This document shows positions 43,410 to 52,211 of a stretch of 64,000 nt of DNA, one piece after another. Both the position numbers and the translations under genes were made by a program. Source of the DNA: JAGVIE01 sp964520905 (GTDB lineage: Bacteria > Bacteroidota > Ignavibacteria > UBA10030 > SZUA-254); contig CAZFQL010000008.1 of assembly GCA_964520905.1 (NCBI GenBank), positions 1 through 64,000 of the forward strand, read 5' to 3'. The stretch's first letter is position 1; each line of letters opens with the position of its first letter. The notes below the pieces were generated by a model that did not search any database, was not told the origin of the DNA, and was given only the letters and a program-made list of their open reading frames with translations.

Positions 43410-44531
43410 TTAATGACCGAGTAACGATAGAATATCAACCGATTCTATCTCAAAGCGTCTCGCAATGACTTCGTTCGTACACTTTCCACCATAAGTACAA
43501 ACTCCACGAGACAGACCGACATTATCTCGCAAGGTTTGAACAATTCCATTTTGAGCAATATCTAATAGATATGGTAAGAGAGCATTCGTCAAACTGTATG
43601 TTGCAGTCCGGGCAACATTAGCTGGCATGTTTGGCACACAATAATGAATTACATTATGCAATATGTAGGTTGGATTTTCTAATGTTGTGGGACGACTTGT
43701 TTCAATACATCCACCCTGATCAATTGATACATCGACAATTATAGATCCCGGTTTCATCTGCTTAATCATTTCCTCTGTTAGAACATGCGGAGCTTTTTCT
43801 GCTTTAATTAGCACCGCTCCGATCACTACGTCGGCATATTGCAGAGCTTTCTTGATGTTATATTCATTTGCAATGGCAGTTGCAATGCGATAGTTGAATT
43901 GATTTGATAAAAGGCGCAGCCGACTAAAATCTTTATCAAGTATTATTACTTCTGCACCTAAACCCAACGCTATTCGTGCTGCTGCCCGACCAACCGTGCC
44001 GGCACCTATTATGAGAACCGTTGCAGGTGGAATTCCCGTAATCCCCCCCATAACAATCCCTCGTCCATTATAATTGCTTTCAAGATAACGGGATGCTGCT
44101 TGAATCGCCATCTGTCCTGCAATTTCGCTCATCCCTAAAAGAATTGGTAAATCTCCATTTTGGTCTTCTATAAGCTCGTATCCGATTGCACAAATCTTTT
44201 TCACTAACAATCGGTTCATTACTTCACTTCTTGCGATCGCAAGGTGAAGGGCAGCGAATAATGTTTGTGATTCGACAAGCCGGTGACAATCGGTTGGGGT
44301 TGGGGGTGATACTTTTAAAAGAATCTCTGAGCGGCCAAAAACCTCGTCGCTTGAATATACAACCATTGCACCAACAGCTTGATAATCCTCGTTAGAAAAA
44401 TGTGCGGCGTTGCCCGCGTCTTTCTCAATGAAAACCTGGCATCCGATGCTTACTAACGATTGCACACCGGCAGGAGTTAATGCTACTCGTCTTTCACGAG
44501 AAGGATCTTCTTTAAGTATGCCTATATTCAT
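43410..44531 (-). CDS. ald: Alanine dehydrogenase
   Basis: Start taken at the ATG at 44531 (MNIGILKEDPSRERRVALTP) rather than the TTG at 44546; 373 residues. KEDPSRERRVALTPAGV is the N-terminal signature, IIGAGTVGRAAARIALGLGA the NAD-binding loop, and SIDQGGCIETSRPTT with HYCVPNMPANVARTATYSLT close the match. In the last third a few positions differ from Bacillus-type enzymes, so a lysine/saccharopine-like or related NAD enzyme is a remote alternative. It interconverts alanine and pyruvate plus ammonia. A -24/-12 element lies upstream (44590-44607) in the correct orientation. Confidence 0.9.
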   Translation of the reverse strand: MNIGILKEDPSRERRVALTPAGVQSLVSIGCQVFIEKDAGNAAHFSNEDYQAVGAMVVYSSDEVFGRSEILLKVSPPTPTDCHRLVESQTLFAALHLAIARSEVMNRLLVKKICAIGYELIEDQNGDLPILLGMSEIAGQMAIQAASRYLESNYNGRGIVMGGITGIPPATVLIIGAGTVGRAAARIALGLGAEVIILDKDFSRLRLLSNQFNYRIATAIANEYNIKKALQYADVVIGAVLIKAEKAPHVLTEEMIKQMKPGSIIVDVSIDQGGCIETSRPTTLENPTYILHNVIHYCVPNMPANVARTATYSLTNALLPYLLDIAQNGIVQTLRDNVGLSRGVCTYGGKCTNEVIARRFEIESVDILSLLGH

Positions 44532-44589
44532 TGTGGAATTTAGCAATAAAATTTTGATGAATTATTGTTTAGAAAGCAACTTAAAAACT

Positions 44590-44607
44590 GTCAATTTGTA
44601 TGCCAGA
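44590..44607 (-). promoter_or_regulatory. Putative sigma-54-type promoter of ald
   Basis: Minus-strand TCTGGCATACAAATTGAC: CTGGCA matches the -24 box and TTGA(C) sits exactly where the -12 TTGC is expected. About 60 bases before the ald ATG. It is 17/18 identical to the element upstream of gdhA (56779-56796). The -12 C is A here, so strength is uncertain. TTGACA could also be a -35 box. Confidence 0.5.
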
Positions 44608-44662
44608 GGTGCATTATCTGATAGAGCGATTAGTAACATTATATATATGAAAATCTTGGAAA

Positions 44663-44680
44663 TATCTCATTTATGATAAT
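44663..44680. promoter_or_regulatory. Shared upstream dyad of ald
   Basis: TATCTCATTTATGATAAT on the + strand: TATC-N8-GATA. The sub-block TCATTTATGATAATT also occurs at 45503-45517 upstream of the NuoE-like gene, and a variant upstream of gdhA at nearly the same distance from the -24 box (56 versus 57 bases). Candidate enhancer or operator. Confidence 0.45.
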
Positions 44681-44850
44681 TTAATATTGGGTTGTTTTCA
44701 TAGTTGAGAGTTTTTCAATTTGAGGCGATGTGTATGAAGTAGGATTATGAAAAACAACTTAAAGATGAAATGAGAACATCGCTGTACTCTACCAAAATAA
44801 TTTTTAAGCGAGATACAAAATGCTGTCGTGTAGTTAGAAGAATAATCGTA

Positions 44851-45228
44851 CTAACAGCTCTGAGTTTTAAGTTTATCTAAATCTTCTTTTGTGTACTTAA
44901 TAAATTTATTCGACTTGTCAACTATAATGATTTTTGGTTTCGGCGACCTTTCAGAAATTTGAAATGTCATAATGATAACTTCGTCTCCCTTCTTCACCAG
45001 ATGAGCGGCTGCACCGTTCATACAAATTTTACCGGAATTTTTCTTCCCTTTGATTACGTACGTCTCCAGACGATTGCCATTGGTATTATCAACAACTAAC
45101 ACTTTTTCGTATTCTGAAATATCCGCCTTCTTCATCAATGCTTCATCAATAGTAATAGAGCCGACATACTTTAGATTGGCACTGGTTACCGTTGCATTGT
45201 GTATTTTTGATTTCAAAAATGTTCTCAT
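44851..45228 (-). CDS. panD: Aspartate 1-decarboxylase
   Basis: Start at the ATG at 45228 (MRTFLKSKIHNATVTSANLK); the longer frame upstream is not PanD-like. The product is 125 residues. The self-processing site is G23-S24 in YVGSITID, giving the pyruvoyl cofactor. NGAAAHLVKKGDEVIIM is the other signature. It makes beta-alanine for pantothenate/CoA. Stands alone between ald and the redox operon, divergent from the latter. Confidence 0.93.
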   Translation of the reverse strand: MRTFLKSKIHNATVTSANLKYVGSITIDEALMKKADISEYEKVLVVDNTNGNRLETYVIKGKKNSGKICMNGAAAHLVKKGDEVIIMTFQISERSPKPKIIIVDKSNKFIKYTKEDLDKLKTQSC

Positions 45229-45500
45229 GTTACCTTCATAATTTTTCCTAAATGAAATATATCGAAAAATGAGAGAAAGAGCAAAAAGAAAATAAGACGC
45301 CATATTTTCTATGGCATTCACAATCCGTTATAGATTAATAATCTCTGATTGTAAATACCATTAATCGATTTTCAAATTAATGGTCTAGATGTATGATTAT
45401 ACTTTCGTCAAATTAACTTTTATTCTGTGTGTAGAATATCAAAACCAAGAGGGCTCATAATTCTTGGATATTCTCTTGAATATTAACGTACCATTTTGTA

Positions 45501-45517
45501 TATCATTTATGATAATT
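45501..45517. promoter_or_regulatory. Palindromic upstream element of the NuoE-like operon
   Basis: TATCAT-TT-ATGATA (a 6-bp dyad) followed by ATT. Shares 15 bases with the element upstream of ald. It lies about 120 bases before the -24 box at 45640. Confidence 0.45.
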
Positions 45518-45637
45518 ATTTAAAAAATGGTTTTCAGACTTGATATGTAAATTGTAATAAAATTGTTTATATTCAAAAAATAACATTGTAAGGCATTGAT
45601 AAATGAAGATAATGTTAACTCGATTTTTAAAAAAAAA

Positions 45638-45654
45638 TTGGAACGAAGATTGCT
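45638..45654 (+). promoter_or_regulatory. Sigma-54-type promoter of the NuoE/NuoF-GltD operon
   Basis: TTGGAACGAAGATTGCT matches YTGGCACGNNNNTTGCW at every defined position except one (A for C at position 5), with exact spacing between GG and GC. The start of transcription would be near 45665, about 128 bases before the NuoE-like ATG. Confidence 0.6.
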
Positions 45655-45720
45655 AAATCAATTATGTTTTGATATAGGACGAGTTGAACACGTAGGGTAT
45701 GACTTAGGAGGTTGATAACT

Positions 45721-45750
45721 ATGAGAGATGCAGTACGATTGATCGTTTAA
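45721..45750 (+). CDS. Nine-codon leader ORF before the NuoE-like gene
   Basis: ATG to TAA encodes MRDAVRLIV. It has AGGAGG (45706-45711), the best ribosome site in the region, nine bases before its ATG. The NuoE-like ATG (45793) has only a weak site, and the leader is in the same frame, separated by its TAA and 14 codons. It may be a leader peptide, or a start site disrupted by one stop codon. Low certainty. Confidence 0.35.
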   Translation: MRDAVRLIV

Positions 45751-45792
45751 ACAGAAATCATTCAGGACAAAAACTACCGAAGAAAGTATAAC

Positions 45793-46647
45793 ATGAATCG
45801 TGAAAGCGTTCTACCCATCGTAGAGAAATACAAACATCACCGCGGTGGACTTATATCCATTCTCGAAGAGATTCAATCAAAGTACGGCTATCTACCCGAA
45901 GATGTATTAAGAGTAGTAGCAGAACTAACCGACCGCGATATAGTAGATATCTATAGTGTCGCCACATTTTACCGAGCATTCCGTTTGAAACAGAGAGGAA
46001 AACATTTGGCTTCGGTATGTCTTGGAACTGCATGCCACGTACGTGGCGGACAAGCCATCGCAGATGAGTTTGAACAGAAACTCAAAATAAAAAGTGATGG
46101 CGAAACAACACCCGACAAAGAATTCACTTTAGAAACAGTTCGCTGCCTTGGTGCATGCGCACTTGCACCTATCGTCGTTGTCGATGGTCATTACTTTCCT
46201 CACGTCAATACCGGACAAGTTAAAGAGATATTAGAAAAAACTCGTAGCGGGCTGGATAAAGTTGAAATTGAAAAAGACCAACGTATATTCCCTATCGAAG
46301 TCAACTGTCCGCGATGCAACCACAGTTTGATGGATGCAGATCGCTTAGTTGATGGTTATCCATCGATTCGGTTAACTGTTTCATTTGGACAACAACATGA
46401 ATGTCTTTTTTTATCATCGTTGTACGGAAGTTACACAATCGAATCGGGTTATGAAATCCCAGCAGATATCATTGTAAATTTCTTCTGCCCGCATTGTAAC
46501 ACCGAGTTGATCGGTGCATGGAACTGCTCAATGTGCAACGCACCTATGGTTCCAATGATTGTTAGCGGCGGAGGAATAATACAAATTTGTTCTCGTCGTG
46601 GCTGTAAAAGTCATATGCTCGACATAGAAACTCCAACACTCCAATAA
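45793..46647 (+). CDS. NuoE-like [2Fe-2S] subunit with C-terminal zinc-ribbon-like extension
   Basis: Product of 284 residues. The first about 155 are NuoE/HoxE-like: SILEEIQSKYGYLPEDVL, VATFYRAFRLKQRG, CLGTACHVRGG and CLGACALAPIVVVDGHYF give four cysteines for a [2Fe-2S] cluster in a thioredoxin-like fold. A C-terminal extension of about 110 residues holds paired Cys motifs (CPRCNHS, CPHCNTE, CSMCNAP, CSRRGC), like a zinc ribbon; normal NuoE lacks it. First gene of a four-gene operon (with NuoF-GltD, an iron-sulphur protein and a glutamate-synthase-like protein). The NuoE subunit relays electrons to or from NuoF. Confidence 0.85.
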   Translation: MNRESVLPIVEKYKHHRGGLISILEEIQSKYGYLPEDVLRVVAELTDRDIVDIYSVATFYRAFRLKQRGKHLASVCLGTACHVRGGQAIADEFEQKLKIKSDGETTPDKEFTLETVRCLGACALAPIVVVDGHYFPHVNTGQVKEILEKTRSGLDKVEIEKDQRIFPIEVNCPRCNHSLMDADRLVDGYPSIRLTVSFGQQHECLFLSSLYGSYTIESGYEIPADIIVNFFCPHCNTELIGAWNCSMCNAPMVPMIVSGGGIIQICSRRGCKSHMLDIETPTLQ

Positions 46648-46668
46648 ACTAATTTCAGAGAGTAGAAA

Positions 46669-49600
46669 ATGGCAACTGAACGATTTAACTCGATTACTGC
46701 TTTAAAAGAATTTCAAAAGAAATTAGTAGCTCAGAAAGATACAAACACACCAACAATTATTATCTCTGCCGGAACATGCGGTCAAGCAAGCGGAGCTAAT
46801 GATTTAATCCGAATTGCTAAACGCGAGATTATTACAAAAAAGTTAACGGGCAATATCCATCTTCGTGTTACAGGGTGTCACGGTTACTGTGAAATGGAAC
46901 CATCTGTCCTCATAGAGCCGCGGGGAACTTTCTATCCGAAATTGAAGATGAACGATATGATACGAATTATCGAGTCCATAGGGAAAGGTGCATTATTACC
47001 CGATTTATTTTACACTGATATTGCTACGGGTAAAAAATTCGAAAAGCAAACCGATATACCGTTCTATAAAAAACAAAATCGCAGAATCATGTCAAGGAAC
47101 GAGAAAGTTGATCCAATTAGAATCACCAACTACATTGAAAACGACGGTTACTCGCCTCTGATGAAAGTTCTTGAAAAAAACGATCCCACTTGGGTTGTGG
47201 AAGAGGTCAAAGCATCCGGCTTACGTGGCAGAGGTGGTGCTGGATTTCCAACCGGTATAAAGTGGGAAATGCTTGCAAACCAAAAAAATGGAAAGGGCAA
47301 ATTCCTTGTCTGCAATGCAGACGAGGGCGATCCTGGCGCATATATGGATAGAAGCGTTCTTGAAGGAAATCCACATAGCATCATCGAGGGCATGATCATC
47401 GGAGCTTTTGGAACAGGTGCAACAGAAGGCATCATCTACGTCAGGAATGAATATCCACTCGCTATAAAACATCTCATAATAGCTTTACGCCAAGCTCGTG
47501 AACTTGGTGTTCTGGGTAAGAATATTTTAGGTACTGATTTCTCATTTGATATTAATGTAGTAAAAGGTGCAGGTGCATTTGTTTGTGGTGAAGAAACTGC
47601 CCTCATCCGCTCGATAGAAGGGAAAATGGGTGAACCACGTCAGCGTCCACCCTACCCTGTCAAAAAGGGAATCGATGGCAAACCCACAGTAATTAATAAT
47701 GTTGAGACGTGGGCGAATGTTCCAATCATCATCAACGAGGGCGGTGAAGAATTCGCAAAGGTTGGTACGAAGAAAAACGCCGGAACGAAAATTTTTAGTC
47801 TCGTCGGTAAAGTAAAAAATACTGGTCTGGTTGAGATTCCAATGGGAGTTACTATCAACACGATAGTTAACGACATTGGCGGCGGACCTGTAAGCAAAGC
47901 AAAGATAAAAGCCGTTCAAACCGGCGGTCCCTCCGGCGGTTGTATTCCTGCAAAAATGTTTGACCTCCCAATTGATTACGACAGCTTAACTGCAGCCGGC
48001 TCTATCATGGGATCGGGTGGTATGATTGTTATGGATGACGATACTTGCATGGTCGATGTGGCAAAGTACTTTATGAATTTCTTAAAAGATGAATCGTGCG
48101 GAAAGTGTTTTACATGCCGCAAAGGAACTCAGCGCATGTACGAAATCCTTGAAGATATTTCAGAAGGAAAGGGCTCAGAAGGTCATCTTAAACTTCTTGC
48201 CGAACTTGCTGAAACAGTTAAAGACACTTCAATGTGTGGACTTGGTCAATCGGCACCGAATCCAATTTTAAGTACATTACGATACTTCATTGATGAATAT
48301 AAAAGACATATCTACGACAAGCGATGCGATGCTTTTGTATGCAAAGGAATCGTCGGTGCACCTTGTGCATCCGCTTGTCCGATTGGAACGGAGGCATGGC
48401 GCTACATCGCACATATCCAGCGTGGTGAATTTGAGGAAGCATATAGAGTTATCAGAGAAGCCAATCCGCTTCCCTCTGTTTGTTCTCGTGTATGCAATCA
48501 TCCTTGCGAAGATCGATGTAAAGCAGGAACTCACGGTGGCGATTCAATTGCAATCCGGGCGCTTAAACGGTTCGTTACAGATCGCATCGAGCCCTCAGTT
48601 TATAAACCATTACGCCTTGCAAAAACAACCGACGACTTCCCACCAGTAGCTATTGTGGGATCAGGTCCCGCCGGATTGACTGCGGCACATTATCTTTCAT
48701 TGAAAGGATACAAGGTAACGGTTTTCGAAACAGAAGCACAGCCGGGTGGAATGCTGTTCAGTGCAATTCCATCTTATCGCTTGCCTCATGAAGTTATTAA
48801 GAAAGAAATCGACGCGTTGCTGGACGATAATATAACAATCAAATGTAATGTTACTTTGGGTCGTGAGATAACTTTAGACAGTTTGTTCGATGACGGATTC
48901 AAAGCAGTATTCGTAGCCATCGGTGCACACAAAAGTTTGCGCTTACAATTACGGGGAGAAGATATGCCCGGAGTTTATCCATCGATTCAATTCCTGAAAG
49001 CTTTTAACGTACGTGGTGAAAAGTTAGCAAAAGGACGTGTTGGAATTGTCGGCGGTGGCAACTCTGCTCTTGATGCGGCAAGAATTGCAATCCGTCAACC
49101 TGACGTGAAGAGTGTTTCGATTTTCTATCGGCGTACACGTGAAGAGATGCCTGCATTTGAAGAAGAAATTGAAGCCGCTCTACAGGAAGGCATCCATATC
49201 GAGACATTGGTATCACCGACCGGAATTCTTTCCGAAGGTGGAAAGCTCTCGGGTATCGAATGTATCAATAACGAATTAGGTGATCTTGATGCCACCGGGC
49301 GCCGTCGTCCGGTAGCAATTCCCGGTACCCAACACGTCATCCCACTCGACACATTAATAGTGGCAATCAGCGAGGGCTCGGATACCGACTGCGTAACTGT
49401 TGCAGGTGCGAATCGACTTGATATCGATGATCGAAAGAATACAATCGTAGTTAATTCCGAAACTCTGTGTACAAATCGGCCTGGTGTTTTTGCAGGAGGC
49501 GACGTAATAACAGGTCCCAATACCGTAATAGATGCAATCGCAGCAGGTAAAAAAGTCGCCGTGATGATTGACCGCTACTTGAAAAACGAGGAATTGAAAC

Positions 49601-49857
49601 AGCCATCTGAATTGAAATTACCTCACCATTACATCGAACCGATGAAAACAAACGGTAGCTCACAAACAGCAAAACGAACCGAGGTGCCACGCATCTCAAT
49701 CGACAGAAGAAAACATGAATTTACTGAAGTGGAGATGGCACTTTCGGTTGAAGAGGCAAAGTATGAAGCGGGCAGATGCCTCCGATGCGATCTTGAATTC
49801 ACACAGAAAAAAAATGAAGAATCGAAATCTCATGTATTGAAGGAACAATCAGCATGA
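46669..49857 (+). CDS. NuoF-GltD fusion: diaphorase plus glutamate-synthase small-subunit-like flavoprotein
   Basis: Product of 1062 residues with three parts. Residues about 1-130 are a thioredoxin-like ferredoxin (AGTCGQASGANDLIR, VTGCHGYCEMEPSVLI). About 150-570 are NuoF with GLRGRGGAGFPTGIKW, NADEGDPGAYMDR, GAGAFVCGEETALIRSIEGK and the 4Fe-4S motif SCGKCFTCRKGTQRM (about 476). About 575-1062 are GltD-like: a Cys-rich N-part (CASACPIGTEAW, CSRVCNHPCEDRCKAG), FAD site IVGSGPAGLTAAHYL (about 661), NADPH site GIVGGGNSALDAARIA (about 790), and a last YEAGRCLRCD. Two flavins and several clusters in one chain suit electron transfer or bifurcation. Its stop overlaps the next gene by four bases. 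Confidence 0.9.
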   Translation: MATERFNSITALKEFQKKLVAQKDTNTPTIIISAGTCGQASGANDLIRIAKREIITKKLTGNIHLRVTGCHGYCEMEPSVLIEPRGTFYPKLKMNDMIRIIESIGKGALLPDLFYTDIATGKKFEKQTDIPFYKKQNRRIMSRNEKVDPIRITNYIENDGYSPLMKVLEKNDPTWVVEEVKASGLRGRGGAGFPTGIKWEMLANQKNGKGKFLVCNADEGDPGAYMDRSVLEGNPHSIIEGMIIGAFGTGATEGIIYVRNEYPLAIKHLIIALRQARELGVLGKNILGTDFSFDINVVKGAGAFVCGEETALIRSIEGKMGEPRQRPPYPVKKGIDGKPTVINNVETWANVPIIINEGGEEFAKVGTKKNAGTKIFSLVGKVKNTGLVEIPMGVTINTIVNDIGGGPVSKAKIKAVQTGGPSGGCIPAKMFDLPIDYDSLTAAGSIMGSGGMIVMDDDTCMVDVAKYFMNFLKDESCGKCFTCRKGTQRMYEILEDISEGKGSEGHLKLLAELAETVKDTSMCGLGQSAPNPILSTLRYFIDEYKRHIYDKRCDAFVCKGIVGAPCASACPIGTEAWRYIAHIQRGEFEEAYRVIREANPLPSVCSRVCNHPCEDRCKAGTHGGDSIAIRALKRFVTDRIEPSVYKPLRLAKTTDDFPPVAIVGSGPAGLTAAHYLSLKGYKVTVFETEAQPGGMLFSAIPSYRLPHEVIKKEIDALLDDNITIKCNVTLGREITLDSLFDDGFKAVFVAIGAHKSLRLQLRGEDMPGVYPSIQFLKAFNVRGEKLAKGRVGIVGGGNSALDAARIAIRQPDVKSVSIFYRRTREEMPAFEEEIEAALQEGIHIETLVSPTGILSEGGKLSGIECINNELGDLDATGRRRPVAIPGTQHVIPLDTLIVAISEGSDTDCVTVAGANRLDIDDRKNTIVVNSETLCTNRPGVFAGGDVITGPNTVIDAIAAGKKVAVMIDRYLKNEELKQPSELKLPHHYIEPMKTNGSSQTAKRTEVPRISIDRRKHEFTEVEMALSVEEAKYEAGRCLRCDLEFTQKKNEESKSHVLKEQSA

Positions 49858-50531
49858 TTAATATAAAAATGAACGGTCTGCCTGCCTCCGTCGAAGAAGG
49901 CACAACTATACTCGAAGCTGCAGAATTCCTTGGTTTCCCGATTCCAACTTTGTGTCACATGGATGGTTTGACTCCCTATGGAGCTTGTCGTCTGTGTGTT
50001 GTTGAAATCGGTGAGGGACTTAAATCAAAACTTGTTTCGTCATGCACTTATCCGGTTGAGGAAGGAATGAAAATTAGAACCGCCTCCAATCGGGTCATTC
50101 GCGCGCGGAAGATGGTGATCGAGTTATTGCTCGCTTCTTGTCCACAATCAAAAATTATACAGGACATCGCTTCGGCACACGAAGTGCGTCAACAACGTTT
50201 CAGACAAGAACATGAAGATTGTATCCTTTGTGGATTATGTGTTCGAATGTGCAAAGAACAGATGGTTGGCAACGCAATCGGTTTCCGTGGGAGAGGTGAG
50301 CATCGAAGCATCGGCACGCCGTTCGATATCAAATCAGAAAAATGCCGTTTATGCGGAGGATGTATCTACGTTTGTCCGGCTTGCCAGTTAAGATGTACAT
50401 ATACTCAACCAGAACTTGCGATTTGCGGCGGCTGCGCTAACTTAAGTCCACCCTGCATCGAAAAAGAAAAGTTTAATGACATGATGTGCTACATGGAACC
50501 CTGTGTGGCATGTGAAATAAAAAAAGATTAA
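49854..50531 (+). CDS. Ferredoxin-type iron-sulphur subunit (NuoG/HydA N-terminus-like)
   Basis: Product of 225 residues. The N-terminus is a [2Fe-2S] ferredoxin-like domain (C34, C45, C48, C64 in PTLCHMDGL, YGACRLCVVE, VSSCTY). The usual His-x3-C-x2-C cluster segment is poorly preserved (LLASCPQSKIIQDIASAH). Next come CILCGLCVRMC, CRLCGGCIYVCPACQLRC and extra pairs CGGC, CVAC, probably two 4Fe-4S clusters and a tail. There is no H-cluster hydrogenase domain, so it cannot make hydrogen. It should carry electrons between the NuoF-GltD fusion and the downstream GltB-like protein. Confidence 0.85.
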   Translation: MINIKMNGLPASVEEGTTILEAAEFLGFPIPTLCHMDGLTPYGACRLCVVEIGEGLKSKLVSSCTYPVEEGMKIRTASNRVIRARKMVIELLLASCPQSKIIQDIASAHEVRQQRFRQEHEDCILCGLCVRMCKEQMVGNAIGFRGRGEHRSIGTPFDIKSEKCRLCGGCIYVCPACQLRCTYTQPELAICGGCANLSPPCIEKEKFNDMMCYMEPCVACEIKKD

Positions 50532-50550
50532 CGAAAGGAGATACAAAAAA

Positions 50551-52131
50551 ATGTCGCTCTCAAAAATAAACGCAACAGCAGCAACTTTAACTAAAAACAG
50601 AACAGATGGTTCCATAGTACCTGCCTCGGGCATGTGCGTAACCTGCGTCGATGGCTGCATAGGAATGTGCGAAATCGGCAAATCTGCTTATCGGGGTCAC
50701 GAAGTAATTTATCCTCAGCCGTTCGGCGTCATCACAACGGCGGGAGAAAAAAATTATCCTGTCGATTATTCTCACTTTAACATCATGGGCACCGCAGTCG
50801 GCGCACACGGTATTAAAGCCGATAGCGATGTAGCAATCTTTCCGAATGTAAATTTGGAAGTTCGCTTCGGCCATGATAAGGGAATTAAGTTCCACTATCC
50901 GTGGATAATACCCGGCATCGGCTCAACCGATATTGCAAAAAATAATTGGGAGGGCTTGGCGATTGGCTCCGCGCTTTCAGGAACCGGTTTGACAATCGGT
51001 GAGAATGTGGTCGGCATGGATATGGAAGCTGTAATAAAAAATGGAAGAGTTCATGATACAGTTGACTTAAAGCGTCGCGTTTCACTTTATAAAGACCACA
51101 TGCGCAATGGCTTTGGTGCGATCATCGTCCAGGCGAACGTTGAAGATACACGCCTCGGCGTCCAAGAATATGCCATTGAAAAGCTTGGCGTACAAATCGT
51201 TGAATTGAAATGGGGACAAGGAGCAAAAGACATCGGCGGTGAAGTGAAAGTCCGTAATCTTAAAAAAGCCCAAACACTTTACCAGCGCGGCTATGTTGTT
51301 CTACCCAATCCGATGGACGAGATGGTCATCAAAGCATTCGAGCGCGGTGCATTCAAAGAGTTCGAGCGACATTCGCGTGTCGGTATGGTCAGCGAAGAGT
51401 CATTCGCGCAGCGCGTTGATGAACTCCGTAAAGCCGGCGCAAAATATATTTTCCTAAAAACCGGTGCATACCGCCCAGCCGATTTAGCTCGTGCAGTCAA
51501 GTTTGCTTCAAAGTATAAACTTGATCTTCTCACGGTAGATGGTGCCGGCGGTGGAACAGGTATGAGTCCATGGCGGATGATGAACGAATGGGGCGTGCCA
51601 CCTGTCGAATTACATTCTCTGATGTATTTCTATGCCAAGAAGTTAGTGGATAAAAAACAACATATCCCAGCGCTTACAGTTGCAGGCGGATTTACGTTCG
51701 AGGATCAAATCTTCAAAGGACTTGCAATGGGAGCTCCGTTCGTGAAGCTCGTTGGTATGGCACGTTCACCAATTGCGGCAGCAATGGTGGGAAAGACAAT
51801 CGGTCGGGCGATGGAAGAAGGTCAGTTGCCTATTTATGTTGAGCGATTTGGCAGCACAAAGGATGAAGTCTTTGTAACGGCAGCTCATTTACGACACGAA
51901 TTAGGTAATGATGAGTTCGAAAAAGTACCGACGGGTGCGCTCGGTCTCTACACGTATTACGAGCGTCTCGCTCAGGGATTACGCCAGCTAATGGCAGGTA
52001 ACAGAAAGTTTTCACTTGATCACATTACTCGTGACGATATCGCATCGCTCACACCAGAAGCAACCGCGATCAGCGGCATTAAATATGTAATGGACGTTGA
52101 TAAGGAAGAAGTGGAAGCGATCCTGAAGTAA
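50551..52131 (+). CDS. FMN-binding glutamate synthase-like protein (GltB central-domain type)
   Basis: Product of 526 residues. An N-terminal Cys cluster (C29, C32, C36, C40 in GMCVTCVDGCIGMCEIGK) may hold an iron-sulphur cluster. The main part is the FMN TIM barrel of glutamate synthase: YKLDLLTVDGAGGGTGMSP, RMMNEWGVPPVELHS, ALTVAGGFTFEDQIFKGLAM and VKLVGMARSPIAAAMVGKT. The glutaminase domain of full-size GltB is absent. It may use ammonia or a separate amidotransferase, or another substrate. RBS AAGGAG fits. Last gene of the operon; followed by a palindrome. Confidence 0.85.
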   Translation: MSLSKINATAATLTKNRTDGSIVPASGMCVTCVDGCIGMCEIGKSAYRGHEVIYPQPFGVITTAGEKNYPVDYSHFNIMGTAVGAHGIKADSDVAIFPNVNLEVRFGHDKGIKFHYPWIIPGIGSTDIAKNNWEGLAIGSALSGTGLTIGENVVGMDMEAVIKNGRVHDTVDLKRRVSLYKDHMRNGFGAIIVQANVEDTRLGVQEYAIEKLGVQIVELKWGQGAKDIGGEVKVRNLKKAQTLYQRGYVVLPNPMDEMVIKAFERGAFKEFERHSRVGMVSEESFAQRVDELRKAGAKYIFLKTGAYRPADLARAVKFASKYKLDLLTVDGAGGGTGMSPWRMMNEWGVPPVELHSLMYFYAKKLVDKKQHIPALTVAGGFTFEDQIFKGLAMGAPFVKLVGMARSPIAAAMVGKTIGRAMEEGQLPIYVERFGSTKDEVFVTAAHLRHELGNDEFEKVPTGALGLYTYYERLAQGLRQLMAGNRKFSLDHITRDDIASLTPEATAISGIKYVMDVDKEEVEAILK

Positions 52132-52144
52132 AGTAAGATATTTT

Positions 52145-52203
52145 CACCGCGGAGACGCGGAGAGCACGGAGACATCCTCTGTGATCTCTGCGACTCTGCG
52201 GTG
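52145..52203. repeat. Inverted repeat between convergent genes
   Basis: Left arm CACCGCGGAGACGCGGAGA (52145-52163) and right arm TCTCTGCGACTCTGCGGTG (52185-52203) pair in 16 of 19 positions. It may end both convergent transcripts or be an interspersed palindrome. No T-run. Confidence 0.5.
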
Positions 52204-52211
52204 AGATGTTA

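Larger units (their letters stand above)
45229..45792. other. Divergent intergenic region, panD / NuoE-like operon
   Basis: About 560 AT-rich bases. It holds a TATC/GATA-type element (45501-45517), a strong -24/-12 element (45638-45654) and a short ORF with an excellent ribosome site (45721-45750), described separately. I see no other gene; the panD promoter must be at its left end. Confidence 0.5.

Noticed and set aside
44585..44595. TTGACA in the ald leader as a plain sigma-70 -35 box
   Set aside because: Kept only as an alternative: no good -10 box at 17 bases, and the gdhA copy lacks one too, whereas the -24/-12 spacing is exact in both.
45311..45325. TGGCATTCACAATCC near the panD leader as another -24/-12 element
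   Set aside because: The -12 position does not fit TTGC or TTGA and the spacing is wrong.
49854..50531. [FeFe]-hydrogenase
   Set aside because: Only the iron-sulphur N-terminal domains are present; no H-cluster motifs occur in this gene or its neighbours.
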